From assembly GCF_040802235.1 (NCBI RefSeq), contig NC_133170.1, forward strand, positions 2,805,001 through 2,869,000: a stretch of 64,000 nucleotides of DNA, given 5' to 3'. Below are positions 1 to 9,724 of this stretch, piece by piece. Positions within the stretch are counted from its first letter, which is position 1; the number at the start of each line of letters is the position of its first letter. The position numbers and the translations under genes are program-made. This DNA is from Manis javanica (lineage: Eukaryota > Chordata > Mammalia > Pholidota > Manidae). The notes beneath the pieces were generated by a model. It searched no databases. It was given only the letters and a program-made list of their open reading frames with translations, and was not told where the DNA came from.

Positions 1-2400
1 TTCAGACTTTTCTTCCCAGACTTTCCTTCATGACACTGTATTCATTGATTTTTACTCATTAAACAATAACTGTATTTCCCTTCATTTCTTACTGCTTTAA
101 AATGTTAGATTTTTCTCAGAGTTCCTGCCATTCATCCCCCTTTCTCCCCTATCATCTCTGCTTCGAAAGCTTTTCCCGTTCAATACAATGGAGGCCTCCC
201 CGGCCCAACCCCGGCCCCCCCATCCTGCCGTCACCCTCTGCGCCTGTGACCCTGCTTCCCACACACCTGGCAGCCCGAATGGCCGACACACGCTGGACCA
301 GGGCGGGCGGCTGCCAGGGGCTGGCAGCCGGGGTGGGAGGGGGCAGTGGGCTGAACGGCAGCTGAAGACCGGAGCCAACATTCAACCCTTGGCTTTCCTG
401 GCACCCCGCCCCTCTTGTTCTTGCAGCATCTGACCTTCCCTCTCGGGAGGTTTTTCTCTTACACACGGTGGGATGGGCGACTTGGAGCCCCACCATCCTC
501 ACCCTCCCATCGCAGGAAGGTAAGCTCAGTGGAAGCAAACAGCCGAGAGGCCTGCTCACTCGGCCCAGTGTCCCGCACCATGCCAGGCGCCCAGTAGGCA
601 TGTATTTCTTGAATGAGTGGAGGTGCTAGTCAATGTGTACATGAATAAATACTCAGGCTGCAGTGGGATTCTGCAGTGATGCCAACATGACATGGAATTG
701 ACCTCTGGATCCGGGGCCCGGCTGTCACAGGATCAAAAATGAAAACCAGCCCTCTGCCCCTCAAAATAGTTAATTAATTAATTTAATTTAAGAGGCTCCA
801 CCTGCAGGGTATATGGACTATGCATAATCAATCTCATAATTCAAACCTGACTACTGGTACTTCCCACCGAGACCGGACCTGTTTATTTCAGTGTATCTAT
901 CCTTCCTGTGCTCTGAGAAGGCACCTGACGGTTTTCTAAATGAGCGGGACAGATGGATGAACCTGTAAGGGTTGTTAAGAAGCTCAGGTTGATGATGGTG
1001 ATACTTCAACCAAGTCTCCTCCCAAGTCTCTTTCCCATTTCCAGGCTGCAACTCCTTGTCCGTAAACCAAACAACATACTTTGTCAGAATAGAAACACTG
1101 CCTTAGAACCACATAAACATTTCCTTCTGAGCTTGCAGACAGATTACATAAACAAGACAATATTGCATATTTCTCTTGTAGTTGAGGCCCTTTTTAATGC
1201 ACACATTATTCCTCTTCAACCTCAGTCTCCTGACCTACCCTCTTACACCATCTCCTCGCTGCAGCGTGCTGAAGATCCATCTACCACCTTGGAAACATTT
1301 TCCTGCACTGGAGAACAGCAAGGGTCAGAGGCTGCGTTTCTGGAATTCATTCCCAAAATGACTCAGATACTATCTAAATGTGCCGACTGTCTAAAGGTTG
1401 GGTAATTGGATTCATTTCCTCTCTTCTGGAATCAGCATAATTTTTTACTTTCACCACCACACATTAGTCTTTTTTCCTTCTTTTTGTAACACTGACATCC
1501 AAATATTTGCCCTGTTATTAGATGCACCAGCACACATCACAGACAACTTTCTCTTAAACAGTTCAGTACAGTAAGTAGTCACATAGAATTATATCTCAAA
1601 AAAAGTATTATCTGGCTGATTTTTATGATCGAAGTACTATTCATTTTTATAAAATTACATTCTTCACATATACATGTGTTCACACACACAGAGAGAACTT
1701 GTGATTCTGTCTGAGGCTGATACACTACCCAGAAGCATGAAAATGGTAAGCAGCCATCACAGTCCTGGCCGCAGTCACACAGCTTCTCTTTTCATTAAAA
1801 CAGAACTTTTTTTCAGCAGAAAGAGCACTGCAAGACCTAAAGGAGGTCCAGCCTTTTGGCCCAGCAGTGCAGACACAGCTCTACTGTTCAACACTGAAAT
1901 GCTGTTTGTTAGACAAACATTACACTGAAATGGCCAAAGGACACGTAGGGCCGTTACAAGGGGGGCAGGGTTTTTTTTGCCACCACTTATTTCTTTTTAT
2001 GTTATCTCCTTAAAGAAGGACTTTCATCCCAGAGAAACCTTGGGGAAAGTGAGACCACAAAAAAGGCATTCATGGCGGTGATTTCTAGACCCTCCGTGCG
2101 AGTATTTTAGATGCTTCCTTCTGGGCACAGGCTCCCTTTCCCACAGCTGCGTTCAGCCTCCAGGTTTGCAGTGACGTGACGTCTGTGCTGCTGATTCCCC
2201 AAACTGCCATTAGAAAAATTAGTGCCACAAATGGAACATAAAGAGCTAAATTCTACCCTCAGTTGTTTCATTGTAGTCCGAGGGCTCTTTGACTGGAAGT
2301 GTAGACTTGATAGGGACGTTTGTATTTTCTTTTTTTTTTTTTTTCACCATATAAAGGGTTGGATGAGAAAATAAAGGTAAAAATAAAATCCACATGCCAG
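1..2400. other. Gene-free stretch, 5' end of window
   Basis: No coding exon, RNA gene or CpG-rich promoter is visible. The interval holds a short L2 tail near 565-640, an AT-rich TTAATTAATTAA-type patch near 769-790 and a poly-T tract at about 2329-2344. Open frames here are short, lack flanking splice sites and match nothing I recognise. Confidence 0.6.
565..640 (+). repeat. L2 LINE 3' end fragment
   Basis: The sequence runs through a degraded version of the L2 3' tail: a CCATGCCAGGCGCCCAGTAGGC-like phrase followed by TATTTCTTGAATGAGTG, the usual 'cagtaggcgctcaataaatatttgttgaatgaa' ending. Plus orientation. Old and diverged, so the left edge is uncertain. Confidence 0.55.
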
Positions 2401-2414
2401 AGATCCATCACCAG

Positions 2415-2700
2415 TCCTGCACAACAAATATGTATCAGGAACCTTCCATTTCAAAATTAGCAAACACAATTCCCCAAGGGCTACTAAAATAAATAACAAA
2501 CAAGTTGTTTTCCAAGAACTTACAGTCTAATGGGAATACAGGGGGGAAATAACTACCACACACACTTCTAGACAGGTACCAAAAATAAAGTACATATAAA
2601 AGAAATTTTAAAAGAAAAGATTGCTTCGGGAGGAGAATGGGGAGACGGTAAATTAAAGAGACTTAATAAAGGAAAATGATTTCAGCGGGGTCTTAAAAAA
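2415..2700 (-). repeat. L2 LINE fragment, antisense
   Basis: Read on the plus strand, it follows the reverse L2 order: a TATGTATCAGGAACC remnant, then AACTTACAGTCTAATGGG, then a GGGGTCTTAAAAAATGGAAG stretch like the upstream L2 3' UTR. The match is patchy and the central part is AT-rich insertion or decay. Confidence 0.45.
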
Positions 2701-3059
2701 TGGAAGTTCAAAAGGCTGAAATTTGAGAAAATAGAGAAAAAGGCATATGCAAACATCCAAACAAGAAGAAGAGGTGCGTGCTTGAAGGCAGTGACCAGCC
2801 CCGTTGCGTGGCCCTGACCCACTCGGGCAGCGCCGTGCTGTGGCCACCTCCTTCTACACGGCTCTTTCCCTCTGCAGGGCCCCCCAGCTCCCGCTCATAC
2901 CGGTCAGTGTCCCCGCTTCGTAAGGGGAGGGCTGACTTCACAGAAAGAAATTAGAAGGATTAGAAGACAAATTGAGCATGTATTCCTAAGTATGAATAAG
3001 AAACTTCAGGCCTCTAGGGCCCACTGCCAGTAGCTGAAGAATCTTAGGTGAGGCTCAAT

Positions 3060-3072
3060 AAATACTCTTTGA
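3060..3072. repeat. Left target-site duplication of the L1 insertion
   Basis: AAATACTCTTTGA here pairs with AAATACTTTTTGA at 4311-4323 (12 of 13 bases identical). The two copies flank the L1 exactly: recognisable ORF2 sequence begins immediately to the right of this copy, and the other copy follows the A-rich tail. This is the expected footprint of target-primed reverse transcription. Confidence 0.75.
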
Positions 3073-3216
3073 GGACTACATCAAACTCGAAGCTTTTACA
3101 TAGCAAAGGAAACTGTCAATAAAATTCAAAGGCAACCTACTCAGTGGGATAATGTATTTGCAAATGATAAATCTGGTAAACAACTAATATCCAAAACATA
3201 TAAAGAACTCACACTA

Positions 3217-3323
3217 CAGATGGTAACTACATTCATTATGGTGAGTAATTAATGTACATAATTGGTGAATCATTAAGTTGTTCATTTGAAACCAATGTAA
3301 CATTATATATAAACTATATTCCA
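3217..3323 (+). repeat. Misplaced L1 3' UTR copy (copy 1 of 107-bp direct repeat)
   Basis: By direct base-by-base reading, 105 of 107 bases match 4173-4279, in the same orientation. The flanks are ORF2 sequence on both sides (ACTCACAC on the left, CACCAAAAAACTT on the right). The copy stops just before the A-rich tail that follows copy 2, so it has no tail of its own. Confidence 0.9.
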
Positions 3324-4172
3324 CACCAAAAAACTTAATAAATGACAATAATCCGAATGAAAAATGGGCAGAGGACATGAATAGTCATTTTTCCAAAGAC
3401 ATACAGATGCCAACACACATGTGGCAAGGTGCTCCATGTCACTAATCATCAGGGAAATGCAAATCAAAACCGCAATGAGATACCACCTCACACCAGTCAG
3501 AATGGTTAATATTAACAAGATAAGAAATAACAAGTGTTGGTGAAAGAGAAAAGGGAAGCCTTGTGCACTGTTGGTGGGAATGCAAATTGGTGAGAACACT
3601 ACAGAAGCATTATGGAGCTCTCTCAAAAAACTGAAAATAGAAATACATGTGACCCAGCAATTCCACTTATGGGAATCTACACAAAGAAAATGAAATTATT
3701 AATTAAAAATAAAAACATAATTAACTAGAAAATATATATGCACCCCTATGTTTATTGCAGCATTATTTACAATAGCTAAGATATGGAAGCAACCTAAGTG
3801 TCCATCAGTAGATGAAAGGATAAAGAAGACGGGGTCCATACACACAATGGAATATTATTCAGTCATTTGCAGCAACATGGATGGACCTAGAGGGTATTAT
3901 GATGAGTGAAATAAGTCAGTTGGAGAAAGAGGAATAATATACAGTTTCATTTATATGTGGAATCTGAAAAAAACAAATGCACAAACAAAACAGAGATAGA
4001 CTCATAACCAGAGAGAATGGATGGTTGGTTACCATGGGAGGCAGGGATCTTGTGAAATAAATGAAGGTGATAAAGAGATACAACCGTCAAATTATAAAAT
4101 AATTTAGTCATAGGGATGGAAGTACAGCATAGGGAATATAGCTCATAATATTGTAATATCTTGGTATGGTGA

Positions 4173-4279
4173 CAGATGCTAACTACATTTATTATGGTGA
4201 GTAATTAATGTACATAATTGGTGAATCATTAAGTTGTTCATTTGAAACCAATGTAACATTATATATAAACTATATTCCA
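4173..4279 (+). repeat. L1 3' UTR terminal segment (copy 2 of 107-bp direct repeat)
   Basis: This is the copy in its expected place, at the 3' end of the L1 and directly followed by AATAAAAAATG and the A-rich tail. The two differences from copy 1 are near the left edge (G/C at the seventh base and C/T at the eighteenth); everything after that is identical. Confidence 0.9.
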
Positions 4280-4323
4280 ATAAAAAATGATTTAAAAATT
4301 AAAAATAAACAAATACTTTTTGA

Positions 4324-6480
4324 AATAATGACTGAATGTGGAGAGAATAAGAAAATTGATAAAATGTTTGCAGGTCAGTAAAATTATTGATAAACTGTTG
4401 CATTTTGGTCAATCTATCTGGAAATGATAGTTTTCCAAATTTGCCAGATTTTTGTTAGCATAAAAACATTTAAAATACAATCTATTTATTTGAAGATTAT
4501 TCATATTCAAATATCCAACCATTTTCTTGGGCATATCTGTCTTCTAGATCATGCTTCCAAAGCTCAAGATGGGGAGAAATTCTTAGAGTTGCCCCACATT
4601 CCATTTCTGAGTTGCTTAAAATTAGACTATCCTTCTTTTTCCCCCACTTTCTTCTTAGGCCTCCACTTTTCAAACTGAAATACCATGACAGTATTTATGT
4701 CTATAATTTCCTAACATGACCAAGCAAGATAGAAAACTTAAGACTGCAAAGATCAGTTGCTGTTGAAATACAACCCCCTCCCAATTTATTTTAAAAGCCC
4801 AGGTCTAATGAAAAAGGAGTTAAATCTATTTGTTTTTAAGGAAAGCTTTCCACAGTTCAGCTCTAAGAGATGATTAACAGCAGCGATTTTTCTCATGTGT
4901 CCCACTGATATAACTAGACTGCCTTCATTGAATTCAAGTGGCAGTTGGGGATGAATAGTTTTATATCTTCTGATATCACATGTCCTGCTTCATATGTAAT
5001 TACAAGTTTCTAGAAGCTGGATATAAAGAACTCATTTAGAAGGCCTGTTCGGGTTTGTTTACTATAGACCATACATACAGCTATTCAGAACTGTAAACGC
5101 ATTCAGTTACTCACAGTCTTTTTTTAAAAAATGAATAAACCCCTTGAAATAGGGAGGCATTCCTTTAATCAGTACTTCAATGTTAAATTTTGCCGTTAGC
5201 CCCAAGTCCAAACCTGGGGTTTGATTTTGTGCCATCGGTGTAAATTCTTCACCAGGCTGTTTGTCTGCTTTGACCTGGTTCTCTGGGGCTCACAGCTTTA
5301 GCATCTGAAAACCAAGGAAAAAAAAAAAGGAAGTGCCTCTACCTGCTAAGGAAAAATGACAGCTGTCAGTCTGGAACTGTGAGTCCAAGAGAGGACCAGT
5401 TTGTGGTTCTATAGCTTTAACACAACAACAATCCCAGGAAAATTCTAATTCACAAATCAGTGACCTCAATGCGTTTTGAGTTTGAACCGTGTTTTCATTT
5501 TGTGCCTTCGTTGGTAGAGTCAGTATGTTTTCCCTTGCTTTTCCTTCAGCTTCTTTTTAACACAAAAGATAAATTTTCATATTTTCCTCCATTTCAGGAA
5601 TAGAAAAATCCTGTAACACTAGCAAGTGTGAGGAGGGACCTGCCAATATAGTTGAGGGCTTCTGTTTCTGGGACACGGTAATAATATTACCTAAATTAAC
5701 ACCACTGGAATTTTCACTAAATTTTATCCATCTTTAATAAGATCTTTTTTGAATCAGTAGCAAGCTGATCTGTCCTCTTTCAGTGTGTTTCATTTTTCTT
5801 CCCAGGAATAAAATGGACCCTCGTGGGTCTCTGTTTCATCTGGTAGCCCCCAGACTGCTGTTCACCCGTGCCAGGAACAAATTGTGAAGGTTTATTTATC
5901 TTCAGATACAATATTTCCATATGAAACTGGAGACCAGTTATCCTGACCGGTAAGTGAATGGCAAGATCAGGGTTAGTTACACCACAAATGGAACTTCTGC
6001 CATTTCTAATATTCTACCGTATGTACGTTCATGGGACATGCAGCCCTCACTATAACAGGCAAAAAGTGCTCAGCTAATAATACACTGAACTACTGTTGCC
6101 AGAGGCTCGTTAAATGGGGTGTGTAAGAGTCGTCACACACCTATTGCTGCCCGACGGGGAAGTCTATTTTCAGTCCTGACTCCAAGCAGAGGAGCAATCC
6201 TGGCCAGGGGAGGTCTAATAATCCGTCCCAGACCCACAGCACACAGAAGGCTGGATCCGTAAGGACAGCACACATTCAAAGGACACCCAGAGGCAGGACA
6301 TGCTCACTAAGGTCTGAGGCGGTGAGGGGGTGGGGGTGGGCGACACGCAGCTGTTGTCGCTGGTAAGTAAAGCCAGAAACCCCCATTTGCAGAGCATAAT
6401 AGAGGGAAGCCAGCAGACACCAAAATTGTCCTGGACATCGCACCAGTGGCTTTGGGGGACCAGAATAATGCCCTCCGCTC
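4324..6480. other. Gene-free stretch
   Basis: AT-rich, apparently unique sequence with no splice-bounded open frame, no CpG cluster and no repeat that I recognise with confidence. A short purine tract lies near 5313-5330. Confidence 0.55.
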
Positions 6481-6484
6481 CCAA

Positions 6485-6565
6485 AGGTTATTTGATGGAA
6501 AGGAACGAGAGACTCCCTCTAAGGAGCTTACATTCTAGAAGGAATCAGGGGAGGGCAAATGAACC
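6485..6565 (-). repeat. L2 LINE fragment, antisense
   Basis: The phrase CCCTCTAAGGAGCTTACATTCTAG followed by GGAATCAGGGG is the reverse-orientation L2 signature ('catggagcttacattctagtgggg'). Only this short core is convincing. Confidence 0.5.
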
Positions 6566-6794
6566 CTTGGCCAAGTAAACAATGTCAGGGGCTAGCAGAG
6601 GCATGAAGACCGCAGCGCAGGGTAAGGTGCCAGAGGACGACCAAGAGGGCTGGGGCCCCGCCTCTCATTAAGACTGGTGGGGACAGCCTGCATGCGGAGG
6701 GGACATTTGAAGGGAACCTGGGTGTAGAAAATTCTAACAAGACAAGGCAGAGCACAAAGCTCTAGGACAGAGAAAGGCTTCATATTAATGTGCC

Positions 6795-7140
6795 AGGCTG
6801 AGTGGCTCAAACAATAGAAAATTACTTTCTCACAGTCCCATAGGCCAAAAGTCCTGGATGGCAGCGTAAGGTCCCCGGGGCTGTTTTCTCTGAGCCGGTC
6901 GCCTTGGGCTGCAGACGCCTTCTCCTTGTGCTTTACATGAACTTTGCTGCGCATTGTCTGTGTCCTGACCTCCTCTCGGAAGGACACCAGCCAGACTGGA
7001 TCGGGAGCCACCCTAATGAACTCCGTCTACCTCGGCTCCTCTTCAAGGGCCCCGGTTCCAAACTCAGTCACACTATGACCCCCTGGGGTTCCGGACCTCA
7101 CCAAGTGCATCTGGGGACACACAACTCAGCCCATTTTAGG
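6795..7140 (-). mobile_element. MLT1-type LTR (ERVL-MaLR), antisense
   Basis: On the plus strand it reads as a reverse MLT1: GTGGCTCAAACAATAGAAAATT, CTTTCTCACAGTCCCATAGGCC, a GAAGGACACCAGCC block, CCACCCTAATGAA, and an end in GGGGACACACAACTCAGCCCA, which is the reverse of the MLT1 5' end. It is a solo LTR; no internal sequence is evident. The ORFs across it are chance frames. Confidence 0.7.
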
Positions 7141-7429
7141 CTTGATGGGTTCAAGGGAAAGAGCACGAGAGTGGCTACAGCGCGACAAACAAGAGTAACG
7201 GGGGAGCAGGAGGGGAAAGGGCTCCACATGTTACTCTGTACATGGTGCTCCAGGTTCAGCGCAGCTGGAAGCTAAAGCCCGTCTGTGACTTCAGGACTCT
7301 GTTCAGTGTGCCTTATTCCCAAGTTTTGGATGGCTTATGTATCATACTCATCTAGGGCCTAATTTTATACATTTTCCCATTTTATTTTGAAATCATTGAC
7401 ACATACTAATGATAAAAAAAGTCTTGTGT

Positions 7430-7515
7430 CACAGTTCTTTATCATGAGGATTTAGCTAGATGATACATGCAGACAATCAGCACAAGGTCTAAAGCATGGT
7501 AAGCCCTCAAAATCA
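7430..7515 (+). repeat. MIR SINE 3' part
   Basis: ATGAGGATTTAGCTAGATGATACATGC followed by AGCACAAGGTCTAAAGCATGGTAAGCCCTC follows the MIR 3' half (the 'gaggattaaatgagataatacatg...cagtgcctggcacatagtaagcgctc' order). Confidence 0.6.
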
Positions 7516-7519
7516 ACAG

Positions 7520-8680
7520 CGACTTACGTGATTGTGTCACTATCATTCCTGGGAAGCAAGGTCTAGACCCCAGCCAGGAGCAACATTCCCCTCAACTCTG
7601 TGGGAAAACACTTCCTCGAAAACAGCCTTCTCCCGACACTTCCTCAACTAACTGCGGAGCAAACTGGAAGACAAGACCCCAGCGTGCTCACCATCTGTCT
7701 ATCGCTGTGAGGAGACACCCCGGCTCTGCTGATGGGGATCCACCCACCTGGGACCAGGTGGGAGGGGCTGGGTTGGCTTCGCTGCCTGGAGGGAGAGCCG
7801 GCGCCCTCCTCAACCTGTGCTGGCACCACTACAGAGCCTTTTGCCATCCCTCCCTCCGTCCCTCACCTCCCAGGCCAGGCCCTTCTGTACAACACTCCTT
7901 CCTTAGCACCTGTGCATGATCCCTAAAAACACAAGTGGAAATAGACAGAAGGGAGCAGGGGGAGAGCGCTATTTTCTCCCTACTTGCAGGAAACAAAAGT
8001 CCTCTGGAAACCCCAGAAGGGCACTGGCTTGTGTGAGCAATTGTATTTTGTTCCACAAGGAGCAGGTGAGGCTAGAAACCTTTGAGACTAGGGGAGGCAG
8101 CTAAAAAGAGGTTGGTAAGCCAATATTTGGGGTCTTGGGAAACCTAATGGAGGAATCCAGAATCCTGCAGGATCTCTCCCAGAGATCCACACCAGGAGGC
8201 ATCCCCCAGCCACCTCCTACCAAGCTCACCTGGGTCCTCAGCTGCAGGTGTCCCCCACCTCTGCTCCACTCTAGCCCCTGCCACACACCATGGGGGCTGC
8301 ACCCTCCTGGAGCCCCAAGCACATTCCCTTAAGAAACGTGGTTATTCGTGAATTCATTCAAAGCTTATCCTGGATTATTCAAATAAGCCCAATCTAACCA
8401 AGAGAATCCTTAAAAGCAGAGAACCATTCCTCTGATCTTTTTGTGTCAGTCCCATATGCGCTCTTATACAGTCAAACCTGAATGAACAGTCCCTTTTCCT
8501 TGGGTCACATAAGCTTGCCAGCTCTGAGTTTAGGGTCATGGCCTCATACCTAACTGAAAGGACCATATGAGGTCAGTGGGGATTCAGTTCATTTTTACAA
8601 AATGTTTTGCAATCCTGACCACGTGGTAGACAGAATAATTTGTGTGACAGAAATATAAAACAAAACAACACTCAACTAAT
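7520..8680. other. Gene-free stretch
   Basis: Several overlapping open frames occur on both strands around 7640-8330, as expected in moderately GC-rich DNA. None has a convincing acceptor/donor pair or protein resemblance. No repeat was recognised. Confidence 0.5.
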
Positions 8681-8689
8681 GTGTGTTTA

Positions 8690-9000
8690 TTTGAGTGACT
8701 TTGGAAACTTAGGGAAGCATTTAAAAATGAAACAAAAGTCACCCAGAATTCTATTATCCTGTGTGTCCTATATCAACCTTTTGGGGTATATCCTTCCAGT
8801 CTTTTTTCTTCTTACAAAATTAACCAACTATTTTTTAAAAACACATACAGGCTTTTCCCAACCAAAAGTACAATCCTATCCACATGTCATTTTTATAATC
8901 TTTCTTTTTTCTTCTGCATTGTGTGCATATTTCCCCACATTATTATATATTTCCTATAGCAATATTATTTTGGCTACATAATTTTCTAATTGTAAAATAG
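8690..9000. repeat. Probable old interspersed repeat (L1-like, family unsure)
   Basis: AAAAGTCACCCAGAATTCTATTATCC, then TTTTGGGGTATATCCTTCCAGTC and a run ending TAGCAATATTATTTTGGCTACATAATTTT resembles a common diverged mammalian repeat carrying 'ttggtgtatatccttccagtc..' and '..ggctgcatagtattcc'. I recognise the pattern but cannot assign the family or strand safely. Confidence 0.35.
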
Positions 9001-9479
9001 AAAATTAGGTAAAAAATTCTCTTAAAATTGAGTATGCTGCGTTCACTTATAATTGTAATTACAGACTCTCTATATATGCATACATGTATATATTATAATG
9101 CAACTATGTTGTGTTCACTTCTAAATCAGTATCTACTGTCACATTTATTTTTCTATCCCCTTGTCTCTTCAGTTCCTCCTCAAAGACCTTCCCATTTAGA
9201 AGTCGCAGGTGTGTCCCCATGACCTCAGACCAGCCATGGGTTGGCCAGCAGATGTCAGGATAGAAAAGGTCAAAAGATTTATGGACGACCTCAATCCTAG
9301 CACACTTACCAGACTGTCTAGGTTAGCTCTGTCTAAGCTATCAAAGAGTCTCCCTCAAGGGCCCGTGAATCCATTGAATGCTGTCTCTCACACAGGGCAA
9401 ACCTGCCTTTGCCTAAATATTCCCAGTGACTGGGGGTTACTTTATCACATCAGACAGCTTATTCATGTTAAGGTAACTC

Positions 9480-9720
9480 GTGTTAACAGAAAATGTGACC
9501 TCTTATTAAACCCAAGTCTCCCCCATCTAATTTCTGCCCACTGGCCCAATTGCCCTCAGAAACAATAATATGCAAGAACCCAGTACCATCTTCTCCATGG
9601 CAGCTCTTCAAATACTTGAAGATAGCACCTAACCTTGAAATGCGTGTATCTCCTAAAGGAATGTTGGGGTTTTGAGACCACAACTGAACCATAATTAAGT
9701 ATGGTCTCTCTTCAAGACAT
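9480..9720 (-). repeat. Possible CR1/L3-type LINE remnant
   Basis: The stretch GCAGCTCTTCAAATACTTGAAGATAGCACC, then CACAACTGAACC and TAAGTATGGTCTCTC resembles the reverse of CR1-clade 3' ends, which carry 'ctcttcaaatatttgaagacagc' and 'gcccagaactgaacacaatactccaggtgtggtct'. It is heavily diverged and could instead be chance similarity. Confidence 0.35.
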
Positions 9721-9724
9721 GTTG

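Larger units (their letters stand above)
3073..4310 (+). mobile_element. 5'-truncated L1 LINE with internal 3' UTR duplication
   Basis: Begins inside the ORF2 C-terminal part (an ACTACATCAAACTC..AAGCTTTT.ACATAGCAAAGGAAAC phrase typical of L1) and continues through the 'aaaatgggcagaggacatgaatag', 'gggaaatgcaaatcaaaac' and 'acccagcaattccac' landmarks to a 3' UTR and A-rich tail near 4280-4310. A 12/13 matching target-site duplication brackets it. ORF2 is interrupted by many stops, so nothing is translated. A second copy of the 3' UTR segment (4173-4279) sits at 3217-3323, in the middle of the ORF2 region, replacing only a few bases of the expected ORF2 sequence. The type of 3' UTR suggests an L1MA-like or lineage-specific Laurasiatherian subfamily, but I cannot fix it. 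Confidence 0.85.

Noticed and set aside
3303-3626. 107-codon minus frame over the L1
   Set aside because: Antisense reading of L1 ORF2 sequence.
9209-9568. 119-codon plus frame that could be an exon
   Set aside because: The segment includes a possible CR1/L3 remnant, has no acceptor/donor pair, and the peptide resembles nothing I know.
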